Positions 1-5,940 of a stretch of 11,297 bases of DNA are shown one piece after another (the stretch's first letter is position 1; the number at the start of each line of letters is the position of its first letter). The stretch spans positions 1-11,297 of the forward strand of contig CAKUYG010000058.1 in assembly GCA_934702165.1 (NCBI GenBank), written 5' to 3'. A model generated the notes under the pieces. That model did not search any database. It saw only the letters and a program-made list of their open reading frames with translations, and had not been told where the DNA came from. The DNA comes from an uncultured Bacteroidales bacterium (GTDB lineage: Bacteria > Bacteroidota > Bacteroidia > Bacteroidales > UBA932). Made by a program: the position numbers and the translations under genes.

Positions 1-813
1 GGTGTGAGCTATACAAACGGTGCCCACCGTGCATACGCTTCAGTGGCCCTGAGCCACCGCGAGCCGGAGCGCAACAATTTCACGGACAACTACAATTATC
101 CGGCCCCTGTGGCCGAGAGCCTGATTGACTATGAGGCAGGTTACCAGCTCAATGCCGGCAAGGTGCGCGCCGGGGTCAACCTCTACTACATGGACTACCG
201 CAACCAGTTTGTCCAGACCGGACAGGTCAGCGACATCGGCGAGAACCTCACGACAAATATCGCCAAGTCTTATCGTGCCGGTGCTGAACTCACTCTCGCC
301 TGGGATGTGACCCGCTGGCTTACCCTTGAGGGCAACGCGGCCCTGAGCGCCAACAGGATCCTTGACTTCGACGAATATGTAGAGGACTGGGATGACAGCG
401 AAGACGGCTACCGCGTGATCCACTACAACGAGTCAACCCTTGCTTTCTCCCCGTCAGCCATCCTCAACGGTTTCGCCGATTTCCATTTCGGAGATTTCAA
501 TGCCGTATGGCACACGGGTTTCGTAGGCCGCCAGTATCTTGACAACACTGCCAACGCGGACCGCTCCCTGCCTGCTTACACATGCTCCGACATCAACTTC
601 GGATACACCTTCCGCTTCACGGGGGCTCTCAAGGAGCTGCGCCTCGGCTTGACGCTCAACAATGTGTTCAACAGTCATTTTGCCACGAGCGGCTGGGTTT
701 ATTCGGCCATAGCTGAAAGTTATGGACATCCTGAAGACAACCGCTATTACCAGTTGGGCTTCGTCCCGAACGCCGGGTTCACGGCTCTCGGGAACGTTGT
801 GCTCAGATTCTAA
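1..813 (+). CDS. TonB-dependent outer-membrane receptor, C-terminal part
   Basis: This is the 3' end of a TonB-dependent receptor; its start, signal peptide, plug domain and TonB box lie left of the window. The frame is open from base 1, so the gene is cut by the window edge and not truncated in the cell. About 270 residues remain, made of alternating aromatic and polar beta-strands typical of the last strands of a 22-stranded barrel. A strand with a HREPERNNFTDN-type turn opens it, DNTANADRSLPAYTCSDINFGYTF lies near residue 180, and NNVFN precedes the final strands. The last residue is Phe (NVVLRF), the usual signal for outer-membrane barrel assembly. The substrate cannot be read from this part. 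The PnuC-family transporter 12 nt downstream points to a vitamin: in Bacteroidetes such receptor plus PnuC pairs are known for thiamine. Family assignment is firm; substrate is inference. Confidence 0.9.
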   Translation, partial: GVSYTNGAHRAYASVALSHREPERNNFTDNYNYPAPVAESLIDYEAGYQLNAGKVRAGVNLYYMDYRNQFVQTGQVSDIGENLTTNIAKSYRAGAELTLAWDVTRWLTLEGNAALSANRILDFDEYVEDWDDSEDGYRVIHYNESTLAFSPSAILNGFADFHFGDFNAVWHTGFVGRQYLDNTANADRSLPAYTCSDINFGYTFRFTGALKELRLGLTLNNVFNSHFATSGWVYSAIAESYGHPEDNRYYQLGFVPNAGFTALGNVVLRF

Positions 814-825
814 AAACCGCTTCTT

Positions 826-1407
826 ATGCAGGACTTCATCGCCACACACTGGCTTGACATCCTGACCACAGCCCTGGGGCTCGCCTATATCCTGCTGGAA
901 TACAAGGCGAGCCTCTGGCTTTGGCTGGTGGCTTTCGTGATGCAGAGCCTCGATGTCGTGCTGTACTATCAGCACGGGCTTTATGCCGACTGCGGCATGG
1001 AATTCTACTACATCGCCATGACCGTCTACGGCTTCATCAACTGGAAATACCTCAAGAACAAGGATGACAAGCCCCGGGCGGTCACGCACTTCGAGCGCCG
1101 CTATATCCTGCCCTGGACTCTGGCCACGCTCGCACTGTGGGGTCTGATTTATTTTCTGCTGGTGCGCTACACCGACTCCCGCGTCCCTCTGACGGACAGT
1201 CTCACTACTGCCCTGAGTTTCGTGGGGTGCTGGGCGCTTGCGCGCAAGTATCTGGAACAGTGGCTGATATGGATAGTTGTAGATGTTATTACCTGCGCCC
1301 TGTATTTCTACAAGGGCATCCCGTTCAAGGCCTCCCTATACGGTGTGTATGTGATTATAGCCGTGGCAGGCTACATCAAGTGGCGGAAAATGCTTAATAT
1401 TTCATAA
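826..1407 (+). CDS. pnuC: PnuC-family vitamin transporter (thiamine PnuT-like or nicotinamide riboside)
   Basis: A 193-residue inner-membrane protein of the PnuC family, which takes up vitamins by facilitated diffusion followed by phosphorylation inside the cell. About seven hydrophobic helices can be seen. Family signatures are the early YILLEYKASLWLWLVAF stretch (about 21-37), YGFINW (68-73) and the late KYLEQWLIWIVVDV segment (141-154), which is rich in Trp and Tyr as in known substrate pockets. Length is normal for the family. It starts at an ATG 12 nt after the receptor stop, without a Shine-Dalgarno site, which is usual in Bacteroidetes. Members paired with a TonB-dependent receptor in this phylum are often thiamine transporters (PnuT), usually beside a thiamine pyrophosphokinase gene and under a TPP riboswitch. 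Neither of those lies in this window, so thiamine versus nicotinamide riboside stays open. The family call is strong; the substrate is not settled. Confidence 0.88.
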   Translation: MQDFIATHWLDILTTALGLAYILLEYKASLWLWLVAFVMQSLDVVLYYQHGLYADCGMEFYYIAMTVYGFINWKYLKNKDDKPRAVTHFERRYILPWTLATLALWGLIYFLLVRYTDSRVPLTDSLTTALSFVGCWALARKYLEQWLIWIVVDVITCALYFYKGIPFKASLYGVYVIIAVAGYIKWRKMLNIS

Positions 1408-1418
1408 CTTTGCCTTTT

Positions 1419-1892
1419 ATGAAAGTCAAGGCTTTGTTTCCGGGGTCTTTTGACCCTTTCACTTCAGGACATCTCAACATCCTGCGCAGGGCGCTCACGA
1501 TGTTTGACGAGGTGACCGTAGCCGTCGGCATCAACCAGGACAAGCGCGGATTTTTCTCCGGCGAGCAGAAACAGGACATAATCCGCCAGACGGTGCGGGG
1601 GATGGACAATGTGGTGATCATGCAGTATGACGGGCTGACAGTGGACATCTGCCGTGAACTCGGCATCCGCCATATCGTCAGGGGAGTGCGCAACATGCTT
1701 GACTTCGAGAACGAGAGGGCCATAGCCGACGCCAACCGCCGTCTGGCACCCGAGATTGAGACGATAATCATCCCTACCGCCCAAGAGTTCGCACATATAT
1801 CCTCTTCTGCCGTGCGTGACATACTACGGCACCATGGTGATACTTCTCTGTTCATGGAGCCGTGGGTCAAACTCCCGGATGTCGGGATATGA
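1419..1892 (+). CDS. coaD: Phosphopantetheine adenylyltransferase
   Basis: CoaD transfers AMP from ATP to 4'-phosphopantetheine to make dephospho-CoA, the penultimate step of coenzyme A synthesis, in the cytoplasm. The 157 residues match the usual length (about 160). The nucleotidyltransferase signature is present: PGSFDPFTSGH at 8-18 with the (H/T)xGH motif TSGH at 15-18, the RGVRN segment at 88-92, and the ISSSAVR motif at 127-133 that binds ATP phosphates. The ATG at 1419 was chosen over an in-frame TTG at 1410, because CoaD proteins begin one to four residues before the hydrophobic strand leading into PGSFDP. It lies 11 nt after pnuC, and its TGA overlaps the next gene's ATG by 4 nt (ATGA), so translation is probably coupled. 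A TAACTTTG sequence at 1405-1412 matches the Bacteroidetes -7 element, but no -33 partner is visible. Confidence 0.97.
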   Translation: MKVKALFPGSFDPFTSGHLNILRRALTMFDEVTVAVGINQDKRGFFSGEQKQDIIRQTVRGMDNVVIMQYDGLTVDICRELGIRHIVRGVRNMLDFENERAIADANRRLAPEIETIIIPTAQEFAHISSSAVRDILRHHGDTSLFMEPWVKLPDVGI

Positions 1893-2716
1893 GACGGCTT
1901 TCCCTTTGTCTTGCCTCGATGCTGTCCGCGCTTCTCCTTGCCGCGCAGACGGATACTCTTGATTCCGAGCGCTATGCGGGACTTGACAGCCTGTTGACCC
2001 AGTTCTATTCTTCGCTTGAGAGGGAGAGCATAGATGTGAAGAACTCTGAATTTGACCATCTCATCTCCACCTGTCAGGACTCCCTGACCAGACAGCATGT
2101 CACTCTCCGCATTTTCGACCACTACCGTCATTCCCGTCTGATGGGGGAGGAGGCTGTGGCCATACATGTCTATGACACATGGCTTGCCACGGGCCTTGTG
2201 CGCACGGGGACGGACATCGAGCTTATGGACGCCCAGATATTCGCCGACTTCAACCGCTCGTCCCTCATCGGGATGACGGCCCCGAAGGTCAGGCTTCTCA
2301 AGCCTCACGGCGGGAGCGAGACCGTGCCTGCCGACGGCAAGGTGGCGGTACTTTTCTTTTATGACACCTCCTGCGCGAAGTGCCGTCTTGAAGCTCAAGT
2401 GCTTCCGTCGGTGCTCTCACAGGTGGATTTCCCGATGAACTTCTATGCCGTCTATACCGGCACCGACAAGAAGGACTGGAAGGCCTTCCGCAAAAACTTC
2501 AGGATCCCGGGCAGGAAAGTCAAACTCCATCACCTGTGGGATCCCGATATGGATTCTGACTATCAGAAGTGTTACGGGGTCACGGGCACGCCGAGGATGT
2601 TTGTCGTGTGGAAGGACGGGGAGATACTCGGACGGAGGCTGGAGGTCGCCAATCTGCAGGAAATCATCCACTATATAAGCATCACTGATGGCAAGGAAAA
2701 GCAGAAAGAAAAGTAA
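1889..2716 (+). CDS. Secreted thioredoxin-fold protein with CxxC (DUF5106/TlpA-like)
   Basis: A 275-residue exported protein with a thioredoxin-fold domain in its C-terminal half. An in-frame GTG at 1862 would add nine residues, but the ATG at 1889 puts a clean signal peptide at the very start (MRRLSLCLASMLSALLLAAQ) and creates a 4-nt overlap with coaD. No lipobox Cys is present, so it is probably free in the periplasm. Residues 25-125 are helical and resemble the DUF5106-type region found before thioredoxin domains in Bacteroidales. The fold itself spans about 127-265: the redox motif CAKC at 162-165 after a FFYDTS strand, and GTP with the likely cis-Pro at 235. A partner or substrate cannot be named; a role as thiol reductant or oxidant of periplasmic proteins is inference from the fold. 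The C-terminus is very basic (KEKQKEK) and overlaps the next gene by 29 nt. Confidence 0.8.
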   Translation: MRRLSLCLASMLSALLLAAQTDTLDSERYAGLDSLLTQFYSSLERESIDVKNSEFDHLISTCQDSLTRQHVTLRIFDHYRHSRLMGEEAVAIHVYDTWLATGLVRTGTDIELMDAQIFADFNRSSLIGMTAPKVRLLKPHGGSETVPADGKVAVLFFYDTSCAKCRLEAQVLPSVLSQVDFPMNFYAVYTGTDKKDWKAFRKNFRIPGRKVKLHHLWDPDMDSDYQKCYGVTGTPRMFVVWKDGEILGRRLEVANLQEIIHYISITDGKEKQKEK

Positions 2717-2930
2717 GTCCTCCTCCATCGACCCGTCTTACCTGGACCGTCAGAAGGACTCCCTCAAACGCAAATACCGCAAGTCCATACTCTTTAATGA
2801 GCAGGAACTTGCGGCAATAGATGAATATTGCAGGCGCTTCAAGGTCTCTTCACGCTCTGCCCTTGTAAGGGAGGCCCTCATGGAGCGTGTCCTCAAGGGC
2901 CTCGAAGAGAACCATCCGACCCTCTTCTAG
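2688..2930 (+). CDS. Small ribbon-helix-helix-like protein
   Basis: An 80-residue protein, last gene of the plus-strand run. The first 32 residues are strongly basic and probably flexible. Residues 33-72 fit a ribbon-helix-helix (Arc/MetJ/CopG-type) fold: a short strand KSILF, helix NEQELAAIDEYCRRF, a turn at KVS, and helix SRSALVREALMERVLKGL, where the S-x-S-x-L-V-R-E-A-L pattern is typical of the second helix. Such proteins bind DNA as dimers through the paired strands. Its ATG lies inside the preceding gene with a 29-nt overlap in another frame, and no later Met could retain the fold, so the start seems forced. No toxin gene follows, which argues against an ordinary toxin-antitoxin pair. 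Target and role are unknown. The stop codon is 2 nt from the convergent lon stop. Confidence 0.65.
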   Translation: MARKSRKKSKSSSIDPSYLDRQKDSLKRKYRKSILFNEQELAAIDEYCRRFKVSSRSALVREALMERVLKGLEENHPTLF

Positions 2931-2932
2931 AC

Positions 2933-5338
2933 TTACTGGAAGATGAAGTCGATCACGTCCTTGATGTTCTGGACGTAGTGGAAAGTCAAGCCGTCGATGT
3001 ATACAGGCTTGATGTCCTCGATGTCCTTGCGGTTGTCCTCGGATATGACGATCGTGTGGACTCCGGCCCTTTTGGCGGCAAGGATCTTCTCCTTGATGCC
3101 GCCCACAGGCAGAACTCTTCCCCTGAGGGTCATCTCTCCGGTCATTGCAAGCCCTGACATCACGGCCTGTCCTCTGAGGGCGGAGACCATGGAGCTGACC
3201 ATGGTGATGCCGGCAGAAGGACCGTCCTTCGGTGTGGCGCCCTCAGGCACGTGGACATGGACATCCTTGGCGGCGAACTCTTCAGAAGTCATCTTGGCCA
3301 TCTCCGGATGAGCCTTGATATATTGGTATGCGATGGTGGCTGACTCCTTCATCACATCTCCGAGGTTTCCAGTCATGGTCATCACTCCCTTGCCGTTGGA
3401 TACGGAACTCTCGACGAAGAGGATTTCGCCTCCCATCTGTGTCCATGCCAGTCCGGTCACCACTCCAGGGGCTTCGTTGCCCTTCTGCTTGTCGTGGAAA
3501 GCCACCGGCAGTCCGAGGTACTCCTTGAGCATGTCTTTCTTGATGACTTTCGGGCAGTCTTCTCCGAGCGCTATCTTCTTGGCGCTGACACGGGCGATCT
3601 TGGCGATCTGCTTTTCGAGACCACGCACACCTGACTCGTGGGTGTACTGGTCGATGATCTCCGCGAGGGCGGCCTTGTCGATCTTAAGCGTGCCTTTGGC
3701 GATGCCGTGCTCCTCAAGCTGCTTAGGCACGAGGAACTTCTTGGCTATCTCCATCTTCTCCTCTGCGAGGTAGCCGGTGACGTTGATCACCTCCATACGG
3801 TCGAGAAGGGCCGGCTGGATAGGGGAGATGCTGTTGGCCGTGGTGATGAAGAGCACATTGCTCAGGTCGTAGTCCAGATCCAGATAGTTGTCGTGGAACG
3901 CCCCGTTCTGCTCCGGGTCGAGCGCCTCCAGCAGGGCTGATGACGGGTCACCTTTGAAGTCGGAGCTGAGCTTGTCTATCTCGTCGAGCACGATCACCGG
4001 GTTGGAGGTGCCTGCGCGGGCGATGCCGTTGAGGATACGGCCCGGAAGGGCTCCCACATAAGTCTTGCGGTGGCCTCTGATCTCAGCCTCATCGTGCATG
4101 CCTCCGAGGGCTATGCGGACATATTTGCGCCCCAGGGCCTTCGCCACGGACTTTCCGAGCGAGGTCTTGCCGACTCCCGGAGGGCCATAGAGGCAGAGGA
4201 TAGGGGATTTCATGTTGCCCTTGAGCTTGAGGACGGCAAGGTATTCTATGATTCTGTCCTTGACTGTGTCAAGCCCGTAGTGGTCGTGGTCGAGCACCTT
4301 CTGGGCATGGTTCAGGTCGAGGTTGTCCTTGCTCATCTCCCCCCACGGCAGCTGGAGCATGAACTCCAGATAGTTGTACTGCACGCTGTAGTCTGGCGAA
4401 GAAGGGTTGTATTTCTCAAGCTTGGCGAGCTCCTTGTTGAAGACTTCGGCTATCTCTGCCGGCCAGTTCTTCTTGGCGGCCTTCTCCCTGAATCGGTCGA
4501 ACTCTTCGGCATCGTCCATGCCGAGCTCCTCCTGGATGGTGCGCAGCTGGTTGTTGAGGTAGTATTCCCTCTGCTGCTGATCCATCTCGCTCTTGACCTT
4601 CTGGTTGATCTCCTGCTTGATCTTCATCAGCTCTATCTGCACGTTGAGCATGGAGAGGAGCTTGAGTCCGCGGACCTTGACATCGTCATACTCCAGCAGT
4701 CCCATCTTGGTCTCGAAGTTCTCGACTTCTATAGTGGTCGCTATGAAGTTGACAAGGAAACGGAAGTCATCGATGGCCTTGACTGCGCCGATGGTCTCGC
4801 GCGTCCCGAGGTTGGAAGAGCGCAGGATGCTGATCGCCTTTTCTTTGAGGGCCTCGCCGATTGCCTTTATGTCAGTGCTGTGGTTGTCCTCTTTGAGCAC
4901 ATCGTCAAGATAGTGCACCTTGGCGGTGATGTATGGCTCATATCCGAGCACAGCATCCAGTCCCAGACGCTTGAATGCCTGCAGGATGGCGGTGATGGTG
5001 CCGTCCGGCATCTCCAGGGTCTTGATGATCTTGCACACTGAGCCGTAGCGGTAGAGATCCTCTTCCTGAGGCTCCTCCACCATCACGTCCTCCTGCGGTA
5101 CGGCACCGATGAAGAATCCTTCCTTCTCGGCGTCCTGGATGAGCTTTATGGACTTCTCGCGTCCTATCGTGACAGGGTATATCGCACCCGGGAACAGCAC
5201 CGCATTGCGCAATGCCAGAATCGGCAGCACATCAGGCAGTTCCGTCTCGTCAAACTTCATGGCCCCCTCGCCCTGGAGTACAGGTATGATGCTCACCTCC
5301 GCTCCGGACGGGAAAGTTATTTTTTTATCTTGTCTCAT
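2933..5338 (-). CDS. lon: ATP-dependent protease Lon (LonA type)
   Basis: Lon is a cytoplasmic hexameric AAA+ serine protease that unfolds and degrades damaged and regulatory proteins. The 801 residues show all parts of LonA: an N-terminal substrate-binding domain (about 36-235), a coiled-coil stretch (about 240-300), and the AAA+ module with Walker A GPPGVGKT at 385-392, Walker B VIVLDEID around 448-455 and a GVRGLE sensor-2 motif around 570. The protease domain has catalytic Ser708 in KDGPSAG and Lys751 in GGIKEK, 43 residues apart as in E. coli Lon. The ATG at 5338 is preceded by an in-frame TGA six codons upstream, so it is the furthest possible start; Met27 (codon at 5258-5260) is an alternative that would trim a poorly conserved leader. 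It stands alone on this strand, divergent from the HU gene, and its leader DNA holds a cluster of TGTCA motifs. Confidence 0.98.
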   Translation of the reverse strand: MRQDKKITFPSGAEVSIIPVLQGEGAMKFDETELPDVLPILALRNAVLFPGAIYPVTIGREKSIKLIQDAEKEGFFIGAVPQEDVMVEEPQEEDLYRYGSVCKIIKTLEMPDGTITAILQAFKRLGLDAVLGYEPYITAKVHYLDDVLKEDNHSTDIKAIGEALKEKAISILRSSNLGTRETIGAVKAIDDFRFLVNFIATTIEVENFETKMGLLEYDDVKVRGLKLLSMLNVQIELMKIKQEINQKVKSEMDQQQREYYLNNQLRTIQEELGMDDAEEFDRFREKAAKKNWPAEIAEVFNKELAKLEKYNPSSPDYSVQYNYLEFMLQLPWGEMSKDNLDLNHAQKVLDHDHYGLDTVKDRIIEYLAVLKLKGNMKSPILCLYGPPGVGKTSLGKSVAKALGRKYVRIALGGMHDEAEIRGHRKTYVGALPGRILNGIARAGTSNPVIVLDEIDKLSSDFKGDPSSALLEALDPEQNGAFHDNYLDLDYDLSNVLFITTANSISPIQPALLDRMEVINVTGYLAEEKMEIAKKFLVPKQLEEHGIAKGTLKIDKAALAEIIDQYTHESGVRGLEKQIAKIARVSAKKIALGEDCPKVIKKDMLKEYLGLPVAFHDKQKGNEAPGVVTGLAWTQMGGEILFVESSVSNGKGVMTMTGNLGDVMKESATIAYQYIKAHPEMAKMTSEEFAAKDVHVHVPEGATPKDGPSAGITMVSSMVSALRGQAVMSGLAMTGEMTLRGRVLPVGGIKEKILAAKRAGVHTIVISEDNRKDIEDIKPVYIDGLTFHYVQNIKDVIDFIFQ

Positions 5339-5343
5339 AATTC

Positions 5344-5431
5344 TGTCAATTTGTCAGTATTTCTATCGGCCAAAACCGGACTGACATATTTGTCAATCTC
5401 CGTGCCACTGCAAAATTAACAACTTCTGACA
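5344..5431. promoter_or_regulatory. Cluster of five TGTCA/TGACA motifs, candidate operators
   Basis: TGTCA occurs at 5344-5348, 5352-5356 and 5391-5395, and its complement TGACA at 5382-5386 and 5427-5431. Two form a 14-bp inverted repeat (TGACA TATT TGTCA, 5382-5395), two form a direct repeat 8 nt apart, and the octamer ATTTGTCA recurs at 5349 and 5388. GTCAGT (5353-5358) and ACTGAC (5380-5385) also form an inverted repeat that could fold in the lon leader RNA. By chance an 88-bp stretch should hold far less than one such 5-mer on either strand. The regulator is unknown; the region could serve lon, the HU gene or both. Confidence 0.5.
5411..5418 (-). promoter_or_regulatory. Candidate -7 promoter element of lon
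   Basis: On the minus strand this reads TAATTTTG, a full match to the Bacteroidetes -7 consensus TAnnTTTG, and it is the only match on that strand between lon and the HU gene. It would give a leader of roughly 65-70 nt. No TTG or TTTG sits 19-21 nt upstream, so the -33 part is weak or regulated. Confidence 0.4.
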
Positions 5432-5438
5432 GAACTAT

Positions 5439-5469
5439 TTTGATTAATGAAAAAAATAATCTATTTTTG
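5439..5469 (+). promoter_or_regulatory. Promoter of the HU-family gene
   Basis: TTTG at 5439-5442 and TATTTTTG at 5462-5469 match the Bacteroidetes -33 (TTTG) and -7 (TAnnTTTG) elements with a 19-nt spacer, which is the expected distance. The surrounding DNA is very AT-rich. Transcription would begin near 5475, leaving a leader of about 40 nt. The AT-rich leader has no Shine-Dalgarno sequence. Confidence 0.8.
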
Positions 5470-5514
5470 CACTCCCAAGTTTTTGAAAATTATTGAGAAT
5501 TAAATATTAAGACA

Positions 5515-5793
5515 ATGACTAAAGCAGAAATCGTTAACGAGGTTGCCAAATCTACCGGCATCGAGAAGGTCACGGTGCAGACCGTTGTGGAGGCCACAAT
5601 GGAGAGCATCAAGTCATCAATCATCAAGGGTAACCCTGTGTACCTGCGTGGCTTCGGCAGCTTCATCATCAAGCACCGTGCTCAGAAGGCCGCCCGCAAC
5701 ATCACCAAGCAGACCACAATGACCATCCCTGCGCACGACATCCCGGCTTTCAAGCCGTCAAAGTCATTCGTTGCTTCAGTGAAGACCAAGTAA
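5515..5793 (+). CDS. HU/IHF-family DNA-binding protein
   Basis: A 92-residue nucleoid protein that binds and bends DNA as a dimer. The N-terminal helical half (MTKAEIVNEVAKSTGIEKVTVQTVVEATMESIKSSI) matches HU. The saddle and arm follow: YLRGFGSF at 43-50 (the GFGSF signature), an arm with AARNITKQTTMTIPAHDIPAFKPSKSF, and a short tail. At position 63, where HU and IHF normally have the intercalating Pro of the RNP motif, this protein has Ile (RNI at 61-63). In family terms this looks like the HU variant common in Bacteroidetes, but it should alter how DNA is kinked. It has its own strong AT-rich promoter and leads a short operon with the 29-residue basic protein gene 11 nt downstream. High expression is expected. 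Confidence 0.95.
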   Translation: MTKAEIVNEVAKSTGIEKVTVQTVVEATMESIKSSIIKGNPVYLRGFGSFIIKHRAQKAARNITKQTTMTIPAHDIPAFKPSKSFVASVKTK

Positions 5794-5804
5794 ATCTATA
5801 AAAC

Positions 5805-5894
5805 ATGCCAAACGGAAAGAAGCATAAGAGACATAAGATGTCCACGCACAAGCGCAAGAAGCGCTTGCGTCTGAACAGACATAAGAAGAAGTAG
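5805..5894 (+). CDS. 29-residue AURKAIP1/COX24-like basic protein
   Basis: A short gene encoding MPNGKKHKRHKMSTHKRKKR followed by LRLNRHKKK: 29 residues, of which more than half are Lys, Arg or His. This pattern is the short AURKAIP1/COX24-domain protein annotated across Bacteroidetes; the same domain occurs in mitochondrial mS38 and in the actinobacterial small ribosomal protein bS22. A ribosome-associated role is therefore likely, though inferred from the family and not shown here. It starts 11 nt after the HU stop, has no promoter of its own, and ends 5 nt before an intrinsic terminator, so it is the second and last gene of the HU transcript. It is easily missed by gene callers because of its size. 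Confidence 0.85.
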   Translation: MPNGKKHKRHKMSTHKRKKRLRLNRHKKK

Positions 5895-5899
5895 TCGAG

Positions 5900-5932
5900 A
5901 AAAGCCTGACGGGGGATCCGGCGGGCTTTTTT
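5900..5932 (+). terminator. Intrinsic terminator after the HU operon
   Basis: Arms 5900-5912 and 5918-5930 pair over 13 positions (AAAAGCC with GGCTTTT, then TGACGG with CCGGCG) with one A-G mismatch and one T-G wobble. The loop is GGGAT, followed by a T run reaching 5932. The rng start codon lies only 8 nt beyond, so this site probably also limits rng transcription. Confidence 0.85.
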
Positions 5933-5940
5933 AGTGATTG

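Noticed and set aside
1394..2398. A 334-codon minus-strand open frame over coaD and the thioredoxin gene
   Set aside because: Both opposite-strand genes carry clear family motifs and tight operon spacing; the antisense product has no family likeness.
2688..2930. Antitoxin of a type II toxin-antitoxin pair
   Set aside because: The ribbon-helix-helix fold would fit, but the next gene is lon on the opposite strand and the previous gene is an exported thioredoxin protein; no toxin candidate adjoins it.
4070..5041. A 323-codon open frame on the plus strand inside lon
   Set aside because: It is antisense to the fully conserved Lon coding sequence; the translation is low-complexity (runs of Val, Leu, Glu, Asp) and mirrors GC-rich codons of lon.
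5938..5940. TTG start for rng
   Set aside because: Two ATG codons follow at 5941 and 5947, and the TTG would sit only 5 nt from the terminator T run; the residue it adds is outside the conserved region.
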